NCBI GenBank assembly: GCA_003134655.1
Contig: PLBY01000047.1
Location: 32,099-96,098 of the forward strand
Length of the DNA stretch: 64,000 nt
Source of the DNA: Acidobacteriaceae bacterium
GTDB taxonomy: Bacteria; Acidobacteriota; Terriglobia; Terriglobales; Acidobacteriaceae
Direction: 5' to 3'
Under the pieces are notes generated by a model. The model was not told the origin of the DNA. It saw only the letters and a program-made list of their open reading frames with translations, and searched no databases. Below are positions 36,935 to 45,144 of this stretch, one piece after another (position 1 is the stretch's first letter; the number at the start of each line of letters is the position of its first letter). The position numbers and the translations under genes were made by a program.

Positions 36935-39311
36935 CCGTCGCTTGGAAGCGCACAGTTACCTTGCTCTTCCCTCCGATTAACTCCGTTGGGATTGCGTAAT
37001 TGGCGTCGACAAAATGGGCGTCCTGCTCTGGGCTGCGAGGCAGAGCGACATAATCGCCAATCTTCTTTCCATCGATCAGGATGTCGAATGTGCTTTTTCG
37101 GTGGCCCTCGCCACCGTATGTTATCCACAGCGCAACTGGGTGTGTGTTCTCGACCGGCACATCGAACGAGAACCATCCCTTGCCTGAGCGCCCGTGGCGG
37201 CCTCGCCAGAGAAGTGGAGCAGTGTTCTCTCCCTGCTCATTGAAGTCCCGCTCCGACTGCATCTCGCCCGGCTGGGCAAAAGCTATCGTGGCGGCCTGAA
37301 GCTTCTGTTGCTTTTCCTGCTCTTGTTTATATGCGGCGGAACGTTTGTTCCACTCTTCCGGGGTGAACACGTCCCAATAGACCGCGTATTTTCGCCGAGG
37401 AAGTTCGTAGAATGGTGCAAATTCGATGTCCTGAGCGAGTCCGACGCCGGTCGTCTTGAACCAGCCTGGCTTGCCGGACTCCGGCTTAAGCCACTGCTGC
37501 AGCGGTTCGCCAGTGACCACAATCGGAGGAGCCGAGGGCGCAGGAGGATTCTCTTCATCATTTTCATTTCCTCGCACTTCCGGTCCGAGATCGCCCGCGA
37601 GTACCAGCGGTCCCCACATGATCGCCTTTCGGCTAGGATTATCTGGCAGCGGTTCCTTGCGCAGCACCTTCGGAAGATTCAAGTCAACGGTGTCGTCTTG
37701 CTGCCATACGCGGGTGATTTTGACGTAGGAATCAGCAGGCGGAAGGTCCTTGAGAGACTGGCCGTTTACTTTAACGCTGAAACCGTCTCCGGCCCAATAT
37801 GGCCTGCGGAGAGCCAGCGTGAACTTTTTCGGAGTCCTGGTTCGGATTTTCACAGAAGCAGACTCGCCGAGTGGGAAATCAGTCGTCATCTCTGCCTCGA
37901 CACCAGCCGAATCCCATTTCGCAATTGAAGGAGCGTAGAGGCTGATCCAGAATTCGTCGGAACCTTTGTAGTAATAAATTCCCGCCCCGTGCAGTGCATG
38001 GCTCTCCATGCTCGTACCCACACAGCACGTAAAATCCTCGAACATGCGTTGGTATTCGTGTTGAACACCGCGGCCGACCGGAAGCATGTAGCTGACGGTT
38101 CCATCCTTTGGATCCTGCGAGGCGAGAATGTGATTGAACAGTGCCCGTTCATGGAAATCCGCATAGCGGATTTCAGGGTCGACGGAGAAGAGAGTGCGAG
38201 TCATCTTTAGCATGTTGTAGACGTTGCACGTCTCCGCCGTCCGGCCGTCCACCATGTCATCCAGTTTGTCCGGTTCGCCGAAGTACTCGTTCTTCCCATG
38301 CCCACCGGTAGCAAAGCTGTAATGGTTGACCACGCGGTCCCAGAAAAACTTTGCAGTCTCGGCATCCGGCTCATTGCCGGTGTATACGTAGCGCATCAAA
38401 GCCCCATAGACTTTGGGAACCTGTGTGTTGCCGTGCGTATGCGCGAGGACATCGTGATCCTCTGCGAGAGAATCCAGCGTGCTCTTCTGATGGAATTTGT
38501 CGGCCAGAACGAGCCAGCGCTCGTCCGCCGTGTCGGCATATAGCTCGGCAAGGACTTCATTCATTCCGCCGAACTCAGTTGCCAGCATTCGCTGCAACTG
38601 ATCATCGTTCAGCTTTGACAAAATCTTCTCAACCCAGCCCGCAAACTTGATCTCCACCTGCAGAGCAGTGGCATTATCGGTGTATCTGTATGCATCTCTA
38701 AGGCCTGCGAAGAGTTTGTGCTCGACGTACCACGGGGACCAGAGACCGTTGAGATCGAAGCCTCCCGACCTGATGACGCCGTTGCTCAAATCGATGAAGC
38801 GTTGCTTTCCATCGACGCCCTGACCGTCCTGCAGCGCACCGATGTATCCATCGCCCTGGGCATCTTGAATCTCTTTCAATTGCTCGACAATGTAGGTCGC
38901 CCGCTCCTTGAATCGGACATCGCCGGTAGCGGCCCACATCAGACTGACAGCCGAGAGGTAGTGCCCTGCGATGTGTCCGGTCAGGTTTCGTCCGGGGCCA
39001 TCCCATCCACCGTAACCCTCCGCTTTGGGCTTGAGTCCGGCACGCTGACGAAGGAACGCAAGCATGCGATCAGGCTGGAGTTCCAGCAGATATTTCGCGT
39101 CCGCTTCCTGGGCCGCTTTGAGCGGCCCTCCCGTCAGCCTCACGTGGCTCAGCGGCAGAGGGTTCAGCTTGATAGTCTTGCTGCTCTGCAGTCGAGCGGG
39201 GTTTTCATCCTGAGTCGATGCGCAAAACTGGACTACGAAGATCGACAAGAAAACCAACAGGACGTTTCTCTTCGCATGAGTCGCTGTAGAGAGTTGTTCG
39301 GCATTCCGCAT
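36873..39311 (-). CDS. DUF1680 beta-L-arabinofuranosidase-like enzyme with C-terminal accessory domains
   Basis: An 812-residue protein with a signal peptide (NVLLVFLSIFVVQFCAS). The DUF1680 barrel (about 40-560) carries GYGGWDGPGRNLTGHIAGHYLSA, the Glu360-Thr-Cys362 site and Cys429-Cys430 in FTCCVGTSME, matching the zinc-thiolate centre of GH127/GH146. The remaining 250 residues contain a DUF4986-like segment and a C-terminal beta-sandwich (WITYGGEGHRKSTFDILIDGKKIGDY). The ATG at 39311 has CGAGGTG upstream; the frame extends to 39368 but would enter the operator. It heads a three-gene operon and is preceded by an AAACGTTT operator. Confidence 0.83.
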   Translation of the reverse strand: MRNAEQLSTATHAKRNVLLVFLSIFVVQFCASTQDENPARLQSSKTIKLNPLPLSHVRLTGGPLKAAQEADAKYLLELQPDRMLAFLRQRAGLKPKAEGYGGWDGPGRNLTGHIAGHYLSAVSLMWAATGDVRFKERATYIVEQLKEIQDAQGDGYIGALQDGQGVDGKQRFIDLSNGVIRSGGFDLNGLWSPWYVEHKLFAGLRDAYRYTDNATALQVEIKFAGWVEKILSKLNDDQLQRMLATEFGGMNEVLAELYADTADERWLVLADKFHQKSTLDSLAEDHDVLAHTHGNTQVPKVYGALMRYVYTGNEPDAETAKFFWDRVVNHYSFATGGHGKNEYFGEPDKLDDMVDGRTAETCNVYNMLKMTRTLFSVDPEIRYADFHERALFNHILASQDPKDGTVSYMLPVGRGVQHEYQRMFEDFTCCVGTSMESHALHGAGIYYYKGSDEFWISLYAPSIAKWDSAGVEAEMTTDFPLGESASVKIRTRTPKKFTLALRRPYWAGDGFSVKVNGQSLKDLPPADSYVKITRVWQQDDTVDLNLPKVLRKEPLPDNPSRKAIMWGPLVLAGDLGPEVRGNENDEENPPAPSAPPIVVTGEPLQQWLKPESGKPGWFKTTGVGLAQDIEFAPFYELPRRKYAVYWDVFTPEEWNKRSAAYKQEQEKQQKLQAATIAFAQPGEMQSERDFNEQGENTAPLLWRGRHGRSGKGWFSFDVPVENTHPVALWITYGGEGHRKSTFDILIDGKKIGDYVALPRSPEQDAHFVDANYAIPTELIGGKSKVTVRFQATDGNEIRGVFGVRTVRDGEAR

Positions 39312-39366
39312 TGCGGCACCTCGCAGATGAACGTGCAAACACTGAGCGCACTCGTTTAACCGCGGC

Positions 39367-39418
39367 AAACGTTTACTTTTCAGCTGCTGTTACGGCTTCA
39401 CTCGCTATTTCAGCCCAA
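39367..39418 (-). promoter_or_regulatory. LacI-type operator and weak promoter of the DUF1680-GH51 operon
   Basis: The core AAACGTTT is at 39367-39374, 56 bp before the ATG at 39311. Minus-strand TTGGGC (39413-39418) and CGTAAC (39389-39394) stand 18 bp apart and at the usual distance from the operator, but both hexamers are poor. Confidence 0.5.
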
Positions 39419-39428
39419 GTTCCATTCG

Positions 39429-41024
39429 CTATTTGCGCATGCTGCCGTCCACCATTCGCCAAATCCCCAGAGGATTGGCTTCTTTGAGTTCGTCCGGCAG
39501 TACGTTGTCGGGAAATCCCTGATAACAGACCAGGCGTGTGAAGCGGAAGATCGCCTGACTTCCTACTGAAGTCGAGCGTCCATCCGATGTCGAAGGATAC
39601 GGTCCTCCGTGGACCATGGCGTGCGTAACTTCCACGCCTGTTGGGAAGCCATTGAGAACTAACCGTCCGACCTTCGTCTCAAGAACTGCGATCAGATCGG
39701 CAAAGTCTCGTAGGTCTTCTTCCGTGCCGTGGACGGTCGCGGTCAGGTGGCCTTCGAGAGAGCGGGCAATCTCCAGAATCTGATCGCGGATCGAGTGCCG
39801 CACGAGCAACATCGTAGGCCCGAATATCTCTGCATCGAGATTCGAGCCTAGAAACGAGTTCGCGTCCGTCTCAAACAAGACTGCATGCGCACAGAAGCCT
39901 GCTGCTCCGGAGGATTGTTTTTCAGCCAGCACTCGTACTGCAGAATCGGCTTTCCTGTTTGCGACTGCGCAATCGTACGAGGAATAAATGGCCTCAGTGA
40001 GAAGATGAAAATGCGTCGACCCCGCTGCCAACTCTCCCAGTTTGCTGGTGAACTTGTCAGCAGCATCCGAGTGTTTTTCGAGAAAGACGATTCCCGGCTT
40101 GGTACAAAATTGTCCAGCTCCCAACGTGAACGATGCATGCAAACCCGAGGCAATCTTTTCGGGGCGCTCGCGCAGTGCTCCGGGCAGAATGAACACAGGA
40201 TTCGTGCTGCTCATCTCCGCATAGAACGGTATTGGCTCCGGGCGAGAGGCAGCCACATCCATCAAGATTCGTCCCGCGACGCGTGATCCGGTGAAACCAC
40301 CCGCGCGGACGAGAGGGTGCTTCATCAGGGCGGTCCCAATTTGCGCCCCGTGACCGAACAGTAATGAAAAGACGCCTTCGGGCATTCCACATTCGCGAAC
40401 ACTCTCCTGCAGAGCGCGGCCGACCAGTTCGCTCGTCCCCGGATGCGCAGCATGCGCCTTTACGATCACGGTGTTTCCGCCCGCTAGTGCCGACGCCGTA
40501 TCGCCCCCAGCAACGGAAAATGCCAACGGAAAATTACTTGCTCCGAACACCACGACGGGACCAAGCGGCCGCATCAGCGAACGAATATCAGGCTTGGGGA
40601 GGGGCTTGCGTGCAGGTTCGGCCTGGTCGATCCTCGCGTTGACCCACGACCCTTCCTCCGCGACCTGCGCAAACAGACGAAGCTGATTGCAGCTGCGAGC
40701 AGTCTCACTCTGAAGCCGCGAAACGGGCAATGCTGTTTCTTGTGCGGCCCTTTCCACGATGTGATCGGTAACGGCTTCGATCTTCTCCGCAATCTTTCGC
40801 AGGAATGCACCTCGATCACGGCCTGTCGTACGACTGTAGATCTTGAATGCGTCCGCCGCGAGTTTGACCGCGCGGTCGACTTCCTCTGGCGTCGCCGGAA
40901 TAAAGGCTGGCTGCAATTGCTGACCCGTGGCCGGATCTCGCGCATACAGAGGATCCCCAGAACCTGTGCCTTCGCGAAAACCAATCAGCGAGCGCCCCGA
41001 GAGTTTTGTCGTCGCACTTAACAT
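39429..41024 (-). CDS. 2,5-dioxopentanoate (alpha-ketoglutarate semialdehyde) dehydrogenase
   Basis: A 531-residue aldehyde dehydrogenase of the long KGSADH type: VVVFGASNFPLAFSVAGGDTASALAGGN, GFTGSRVAGR, general-base Glu270 in FYAEMSSTNPVF, and catalytic Cys307 in GAGQFCTKPG. It oxidises 2,5-dioxopentanoate to 2-oxoglutarate, the common last step of hydroxyproline, L-arabinonate and D-glucarate breakdown, in the cytosol. The ATG at 41024 overlaps the end of the DapA-family gene and follows GGGAAG. Its place after the Hyp epimerase and DapA-type gene makes hydroxyproline catabolism the best assignment, with the oxidative sugar route as a second possible source of substrate. Confidence 0.85.
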   Translation of the reverse strand: MLSATTKLSGRSLIGFREGTGSGDPLYARDPATGQQLQPAFIPATPEEVDRAVKLAADAFKIYSRTTGRDRGAFLRKIAEKIEAVTDHIVERAAQETALPVSRLQSETARSCNQLRLFAQVAEEGSWVNARIDQAEPARKPLPKPDIRSLMRPLGPVVVFGASNFPLAFSVAGGDTASALAGGNTVIVKAHAAHPGTSELVGRALQESVRECGMPEGVFSLLFGHGAQIGTALMKHPLVRAGGFTGSRVAGRILMDVAASRPEPIPFYAEMSSTNPVFILPGALRERPEKIASGLHASFTLGAGQFCTKPGIVFLEKHSDAADKFTSKLGELAAGSTHFHLLTEAIYSSYDCAVANRKADSAVRVLAEKQSSGAAGFCAHAVLFETDANSFLGSNLDAEIFGPTMLLVRHSIRDQILEIARSLEGHLTATVHGTEEDLRDFADLIAVLETKVGRLVLNGFPTGVEVTHAMVHGGPYPSTSDGRSTSVGSQAIFRFTRLVCYQGFPDNVLPDELKEANPLGIWRMVDGSMRK

Positions 41025-41028
41025 ACAT

Positions 41029-41952
41029 TCACTTCCCATTCGGTAACGCATACGAACGCATCGATTCCGGCCGGGTTCGTAGTGCTTCACGAATAATTTT
41101 CATTGCTTGCTCCAGTTCGCTGCCCACCAACTCAAGGCGCGGAGGCCTTACACGGGTATTTCCCATATCGACTTCGGCTTGCACCAACTTGATGAGTTGA
41201 ACGAACTTCGGGACTGTATCCATCCTCAGCAACGGCAAGAACCAACGATACAATTCGAAAGCCTTCTTGGATTCTCCCTGGATTGCGAAGTTGAACAGTT
41301 CCACCGACTCTCGTGGCAGCGCATTTGCCAGACCGGCAACCCATCCGGTCGCTCCCACGCCGATTGCTTCGAGTACAGCATCATCCACACCCACTGAGAT
41401 TTCGATTCGCTCATCCACGAGCGCTCGGATTGCAGACACACGCCTTGCATCCGTGCTCGATTCCTTGACCGCCTTGAAGTTCTCAAACTCCGCTGCGAGT
41501 TCCTGGATTTGCTCGGGGAGGAAATCGGTTCCATAAGCGACCGGATTGTTGTAGAGCATGCAGGACAGTGGAGTGGCCCGAAACACAGCCGCAACATGCG
41601 CTTTCATTTCGCGCCAGTCACCGAGATACACATACGGGGGCAACACCATCAGCCCGGAACACCCTAGGTCGGTCGCAGCTTTTGCGAGCGATACCGACTC
41701 AGCAGTACTGAGAGATGAGATCGACGCGACAAGAGTTCCGTATCCGTCAACGGCTTTTCCCAGAGTACGGAGAATTTCTGTCTTCTCATCGGACGACAGA
41801 GTCGCGCCTTCGCCCAGAGAGCCTAAGGCAACCACACCTGTGCATCCGCTTTCCAGCAGCCACCTGCAGTGTTCCGCCACGAATCCGTGATCGACCTTTA
41901 GATTCTCATTGAAACGGGTTGTGATTGCAGGGGTAACGCCTTTCCAGTTCAT
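41029..41952 (-). CDS. DapA-family lyase, probable pyrroline-4-hydroxy-2-carboxylate deaminase
   Basis: A 307-residue class I aldolase/dehydratase of the dihydrodipicolinate synthase family. It has the pyruvate-site motif GSLGEGATLS, the Tyr in MLYNNPV and the Schiff-base Lys163 in FKAVKESS. Between a hydroxyproline 2-epimerase and a KGSA dehydrogenase, the expected role is conversion of delta-1-pyrroline-4-hydroxy-2-carboxylate to alpha-ketoglutarate semialdehyde and ammonia. L-2-keto-3-deoxyarabonate dehydratase, which gives the same product from arabinose, belongs to the same superfamily and is the main alternative. The ATG at 41952 has GGAGAGC upstream. Cytosolic. Confidence 0.75.
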   Translation of the reverse strand: MNWKGVTPAITTRFNENLKVDHGFVAEHCRWLLESGCTGVVALGSLGEGATLSSDEKTEILRTLGKAVDGYGTLVASISSLSTAESVSLAKAATDLGCSGLMVLPPYVYLGDWREMKAHVAAVFRATPLSCMLYNNPVAYGTDFLPEQIQELAAEFENFKAVKESSTDARRVSAIRALVDERIEISVGVDDAVLEAIGVGATGWVAGLANALPRESVELFNFAIQGESKKAFELYRWFLPLLRMDTVPKFVQLIKLVQAEVDMGNTRVRPPRLELVGSELEQAMKIIREALRTRPESMRSYALPNGK

Positions 41953-42002
41953 TGAAGCTCTCCTGTCAGTGACGTCGTATGCTTGCTTGCTCATGCTTCC
42001 CG

Positions 42003-42941
42003 TCAAACGCGAATGCCCATGCAGAGAGGATCTCTTGGATTCAGAACCAGTTCCGCCTCCGCATTCACAAATGCCGAACCTCGGATACTGGGATATATCT
42101 TTCCGTCTTTCACTCTCACTGTGCCTTCGAAAACGCTGCCGACAATGCTTTCCTGTCTCCAGGTTTGGCCTTCCTGGATCTTTCCGTCAGCGTAGAGACA
42201 CGCCAATTTTGCGCTGGTGCCGGTCCCACAGGGAGACCGGTCGTACGCTTTGCCAGGACAAAGCACGAAATTCTGACTGTCTACTCCGGCAGTCTGAGAG
42301 GGAGCGAATAATTCCACGTGATCGATTTCTTTCCCTTGATCGCCAGTGATTCCATTTTCTCGCAGCGCGATCCGTATAGCCCAAGTGAACGCCGTCAACT
42401 CCTCGACGTTCTTCAATGTCAGATGCATTTCATGATTACGAACCAGGAAGAACCAGTTTCCTCCCCACGCTACATCGCCACACACATCACCATAGCCCGG
42501 CACGGTCACTTTCACATTCGCAGCGCTGCGGTAACTGGCAATGTTGTTCACTGTGACTTCGCCATTCTCATGCAACACCGCCGAGACCGAGCCAACAGGT
42601 GTTTCGATTCTGTGCTCGCCGGGCGTAATGCGGTGCATATACGCCAGTGTTGCCATCAGGCCGATGGTCCCGTGCCCGCACATTCCCAGATAGCCGACGT
42701 TATTAAAGAAGATGACCCCCGCGGCGCAACTGGGATCGACCGGTGTGCAAAGCAATGCGCCTACCATGACATCTGATCCTCTCGGCTCGTTCACGACGGC
42801 AGAGCGGAAATCGTCATGCTGATGGCGAAATCGCTCCAGTCTGGAGGCAAGAGCGTCCTTCCCAAGATCAGGGCCACTACTAACGACCACGCGTGTCGGT
42901 TCACCCCCCGTATGAGAGTCGATCACCTGCACGCGTTGCAT
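42003..42941 (-). CDS. 4-hydroxyproline 2-epimerase (proline racemase family)
   Basis: A 312-residue protein of the proline racemase superfamily. Both catalytic cysteines are present: Cys88 in LGMCGHGTIG and Cys238 in SPCGTGTSAK. This separates it from the dehydratase subgroup, which has Ser/Thr at the first site. Conserved HTGGEPTRVV begins the protein. It converts trans-4-hydroxy-L-proline to cis-4-hydroxy-D-proline in the cytosol. The ATG at 42941 follows GGGAGACGGCG. It is the promoter-proximal gene of the Hyp operon, divergent from the GntR regulator. The D-hydroxyproline dehydrogenase expected next in the pathway is not in the window. Confidence 0.88.
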   Translation of the reverse strand: MQRVQVIDSHTGGEPTRVVVSSGPDLGKDALASRLERFRHQHDDFRSAVVNEPRGSDVMVGALLCTPVDPSCAAGVIFFNNVGYLGMCGHGTIGLMATLAYMHRITPGEHRIETPVGSVSAVLHENGEVTVNNIASYRSAANVKVTVPGYGDVCGDVAWGGNWFFLVRNHEMHLTLKNVEELTAFTWAIRIALRENGITGDQGKEIDHVELFAPSQTAGVDSQNFVLCPGKAYDRSPCGTGTSAKLACLYADGKIQEGQTWRQESIVGSVFEGTVRVKDGKIYPSIRGSAFVNAEAELVLNPRDPLCMGIRV

Positions 42942-43021
42942 TTCGCCGTCTCCCATTTGGCTCATCAAATCGCCTCGGTGGCAATCACTCGAGGGTTCCA
43001 GCTATTTTCGGTCTAGAGAAC

Positions 43022-43050
43022 ATATTATGGATACAATATGCAATCGTCAA
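43022..43050 (-). promoter_or_regulatory. Promoter of the hydroxyproline operon with GntR operator in its spacer
   Basis: On the minus strand TTGACG (43045-43050) and TAATAT (43022-43027) are exactly 17 bp apart. The spacer contains the complement of TGGATACAATATGCAATCG (43028-43046), which recurs in slightly altered form at 43143-43161. A regulator bound here would block the promoter. Confidence 0.65.
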
Positions 43051-43142
43051 ACTACCTCTCTTTTCAGATTTATCGAAGAGCCGTACTCCAACCGCAAGAA
43101 AACACAAGGCTTCATTCGTTCCCGTATAGAATGAACGTCTTC

Positions 43143-43161
43143 TGAATACAATGTGCGATAT
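43143..43161 (+). promoter_or_regulatory. Second GntR operator copy before the regulator gene
   Basis: TGAATACAATGTGCGATAT repeats the element at 43028-43046 (shared pattern TGrATACAATrTGCrAT). It lies 40-58 bp before the GntR start codon, so autoregulation is likely. Confidence 0.55.
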
Positions 43162-43200
43162 ACTTCCTTCGGGAAAACGAGGCTGCATTTCCCATCGAAA

Positions 43201-43929
43201 ATGGACTTAGAAAGCGCACCTTATTCCGGCATCCCGCGCCAGTCACTCCCCTCCGCCGTGGCGGACAAACTGCGCGAGCAGATCATCCGGGGCGAAATCC
43301 CTGAGGGCGCCCAGCTTCGGCAGGACGCTATCGCCGCCCAATACCAAGTCAGTCGAATTCCCGTCCGCGAAGCACTCCGCCAGTTGGATGCGGAAGGTTT
43401 GATCGCTATCGTCCCGAACCGCGGCGCCATCGTTCCTGCCCTCTCTCCCAGTGACATTGGAGAACTGTTTTCGATCCGCGCTCTGCTCGAGCCGGAAGTC
43501 CTGAAGTTGTCGATACCCCATCTCACTGAGGAAGACTTCTCCCAAGCGGACGCCGTGCTGCGTAAGTACGTTAGCGAACTCCGTCGCCAGGAACACGTCT
43601 CGGCTTGGGGCCGCCTGAACTGGCAATTTCATTCCATCCTCTACTCTCGAGCAAACCAGCCGCGCTTCACGGCCATCATCCGAAACGTTAACAACAGCGG
43701 AGAGCGCTATACCCGCCTGCAGTTGTATCTGACACACGGCGTGCAGCGCGCGAATGAAGAGCATCACCGTATCCTCGAGCTGTGTCGCCAGCGCGACATT
43801 GCCGCGGCCTGTGAGCTCCTTCGAGAGCACATCCGGCACGCCGGCGACTCGCTCAAGGATGTGCTCCAACAAAAACGAACTGAGGCTCAGGTTGCATCGG
43901 AGAGTCCGGGCCGGCGTTTGAAGTCATAA
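43201..43929 (+). CDS. GntR-family regulator (FCD subfamily)
   Basis: A 242-residue regulator. A winged helix covers about residues 17-80 (SAVADKLREQIIRGEIPEGAQLRQDAIAAQYQVSRIPVREALRQLDAEGL), followed by an all-helical FCD effector domain (about 90-225) with ELFSIRALLEPEV and the histidines of its metal site in HSILYSR and NEEHHRILEL. It is divergent from the hydroxyproline operon and two copies of a shared element occupy the intergenic region. It most likely represses that operon in the absence of hydroxyproline or an intermediate. The ATG at 43201 is chosen because the frame upstream of it is not GntR-like; no strong ribosome-binding site is visible. Confidence 0.87.
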   Translation: MDLESAPYSGIPRQSLPSAVADKLREQIIRGEIPEGAQLRQDAIAAQYQVSRIPVREALRQLDAEGLIAIVPNRGAIVPALSPSDIGELFSIRALLEPEVLKLSIPHLTEEDFSQADAVLRKYVSELRRQEHVSAWGRLNWQFHSILYSRANQPRFTAIIRNVNNSGERYTRLQLYLTHGVQRANEEHHRILELCRQRDIAAACELLREHIRHAGDSLKDVLQQKRTEAQVASESPGRRLKS

Positions 43930-43962
43930 GCATTTGCAATTCCTTTCGCTTTACCCTCGTCC

Positions 43963-45102
43963 TTACTGAATCTTGAGCAGAATCGCCCCGTGCCTTGGAA
44001 CATCACCCGTGTAGCTTCCAGTGAACGATCCTAAGTCCTTGCGCTGCCAGAGATCTCGCAAATGGACACTCGACCGCGCACCGACATCTTTAAAGTTGAC
44101 GTTAACTGGATTTGTAGACTCGCCGCGATTAAAGAGACCGACGGCAACACTGCCATCGGCAAGAGGCTTCGCCCACACCTCCAGCGGGCCCTCTTGGGCG
44201 ACGCGGCGGCCCTGCACGCCCTCCGCGTCCTGATCAACGGCGATCACCTCTCTATTCGTCAGGATGTCCAATGTCTCCTGGTTCATCTTTGAGAGGTCAT
44301 TGCCTGCCAACAAAGGTGCAGCCAGCAGTACCCAGAGGCTCATGTGCGTTATGTATTCGTCGTGGTTCATGCCGCCGTTGCCCACCTCGAGCATGTCCGG
44401 ATCATTCCAATGCCCGGCCCCGGCAAATGGCTCCAGACCGTCCTGATCGAAACCAATGACAGACATCCGGTCGTACTGATCCGTGATGTCTTCCGTTGTA
44501 CGCCACAAATTGCCGCCCACTGATGCTCCCCAGCGCCAAACGCGTTCGTATCCGTACTGGCACAGGCTGAATACCATGGGCCGTCCAGTGCGCACGAGGG
44601 CATCGTGCATCTTCTTGTAAGCCGCTGTCATGTCGCTGCGGCGGTAGACTTTCTCGGCGCTGCACCAGTCATACTTCAGATAGTCGAATCCCCAGTTTGC
44701 GTATTCCTGCGCGTCTTGCTCCTCGTGTCCATAGCTTCCTTCATATTTCGCGCACGTCTTTGGACCGGGAGATGAGTAGATCCCGGCCTTCAGACCTTTG
44801 CTGTGAATGTAATCCACCAGGCTTTTCATATCTGGGAACTTCGCGTTGGGCCGAATTCTTCCTTGCTCGTCGCGATCTCCTTGCCAGCAATCGTCGATGT
44901 TCACATAAACGTATCCCGCCGCCTCCATTCCATTACTCGCGATGGCATCTGCCGCGGCGCGAACATCGTCAGCTGTAACCTTGCAAGCGAAGCGATTCCA
45001 ACTGTTCCATCCCATCGGAGGAGTCGCGGCCAGCGTGGAATCGGCAGCCATTGCACAACCAACGATTGTCGTAATAAAGGCGATCAGGATTTGAGCTCTC
45101 AT
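43963..45102 (-). CDS. Secreted alpha-galactosidase, GH27
   Basis: A 379-residue enzyme with a signal peptide (AQILIAFITTIVGCAMA). GH27 motifs are complete: TPPMGWNSWNRFAC, YVNIDDCWQG, nucleophile Asp145 in YLKYDWCS, acid/base Asp205 in RTTEDITD, and GHWNDPDMLEVGNGGM. The double Asp in IDDCW is the galactose-binding pair of alpha-galactosidases; the related beta-L-arabinopyranosidases differ at this point, so alpha-galactosidase is favoured. Serine of extensins carries an alpha-galactosyl residue, which would fit the locus; galactomannan is an alternative. It is the last gene of the receptor 3-peptidase operon. Confidence 0.87.
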   Translation of the reverse strand: MRAQILIAFITTIVGCAMAADSTLAATPPMGWNSWNRFACKVTADDVRAAADAIASNGMEAAGYVYVNIDDCWQGDRDEQGRIRPNAKFPDMKSLVDYIHSKGLKAGIYSSPGPKTCAKYEGSYGHEEQDAQEYANWGFDYLKYDWCSAEKVYRRSDMTAAYKKMHDALVRTGRPMVFSLCQYGYERVWRWGASVGGNLWRTTEDITDQYDRMSVIGFDQDGLEPFAGAGHWNDPDMLEVGNGGMNHDEYITHMSLWVLLAAPLLAGNDLSKMNQETLDILTNREVIAVDQDAEGVQGRRVAQEGPLEVWAKPLADGSVAVGLFNRGESTNPVNVNFKDVGARSSVHLRDLWQRKDLGSFTGSYTGDVPRHGAILLKIQ

Positions 45103-45144
45103 ACTCGACGGCCTCGTTCTTTTTGCGGCGGATCGAATCCGCAT

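Noticed and set aside
43963..45102. Beta-L-arabinopyranosidase as the function of the GH27 protein
   Set aside because: The IDDCW double Asp that contacts galactose is intact, which favours alpha-galactosidase; only an assay could overturn this.
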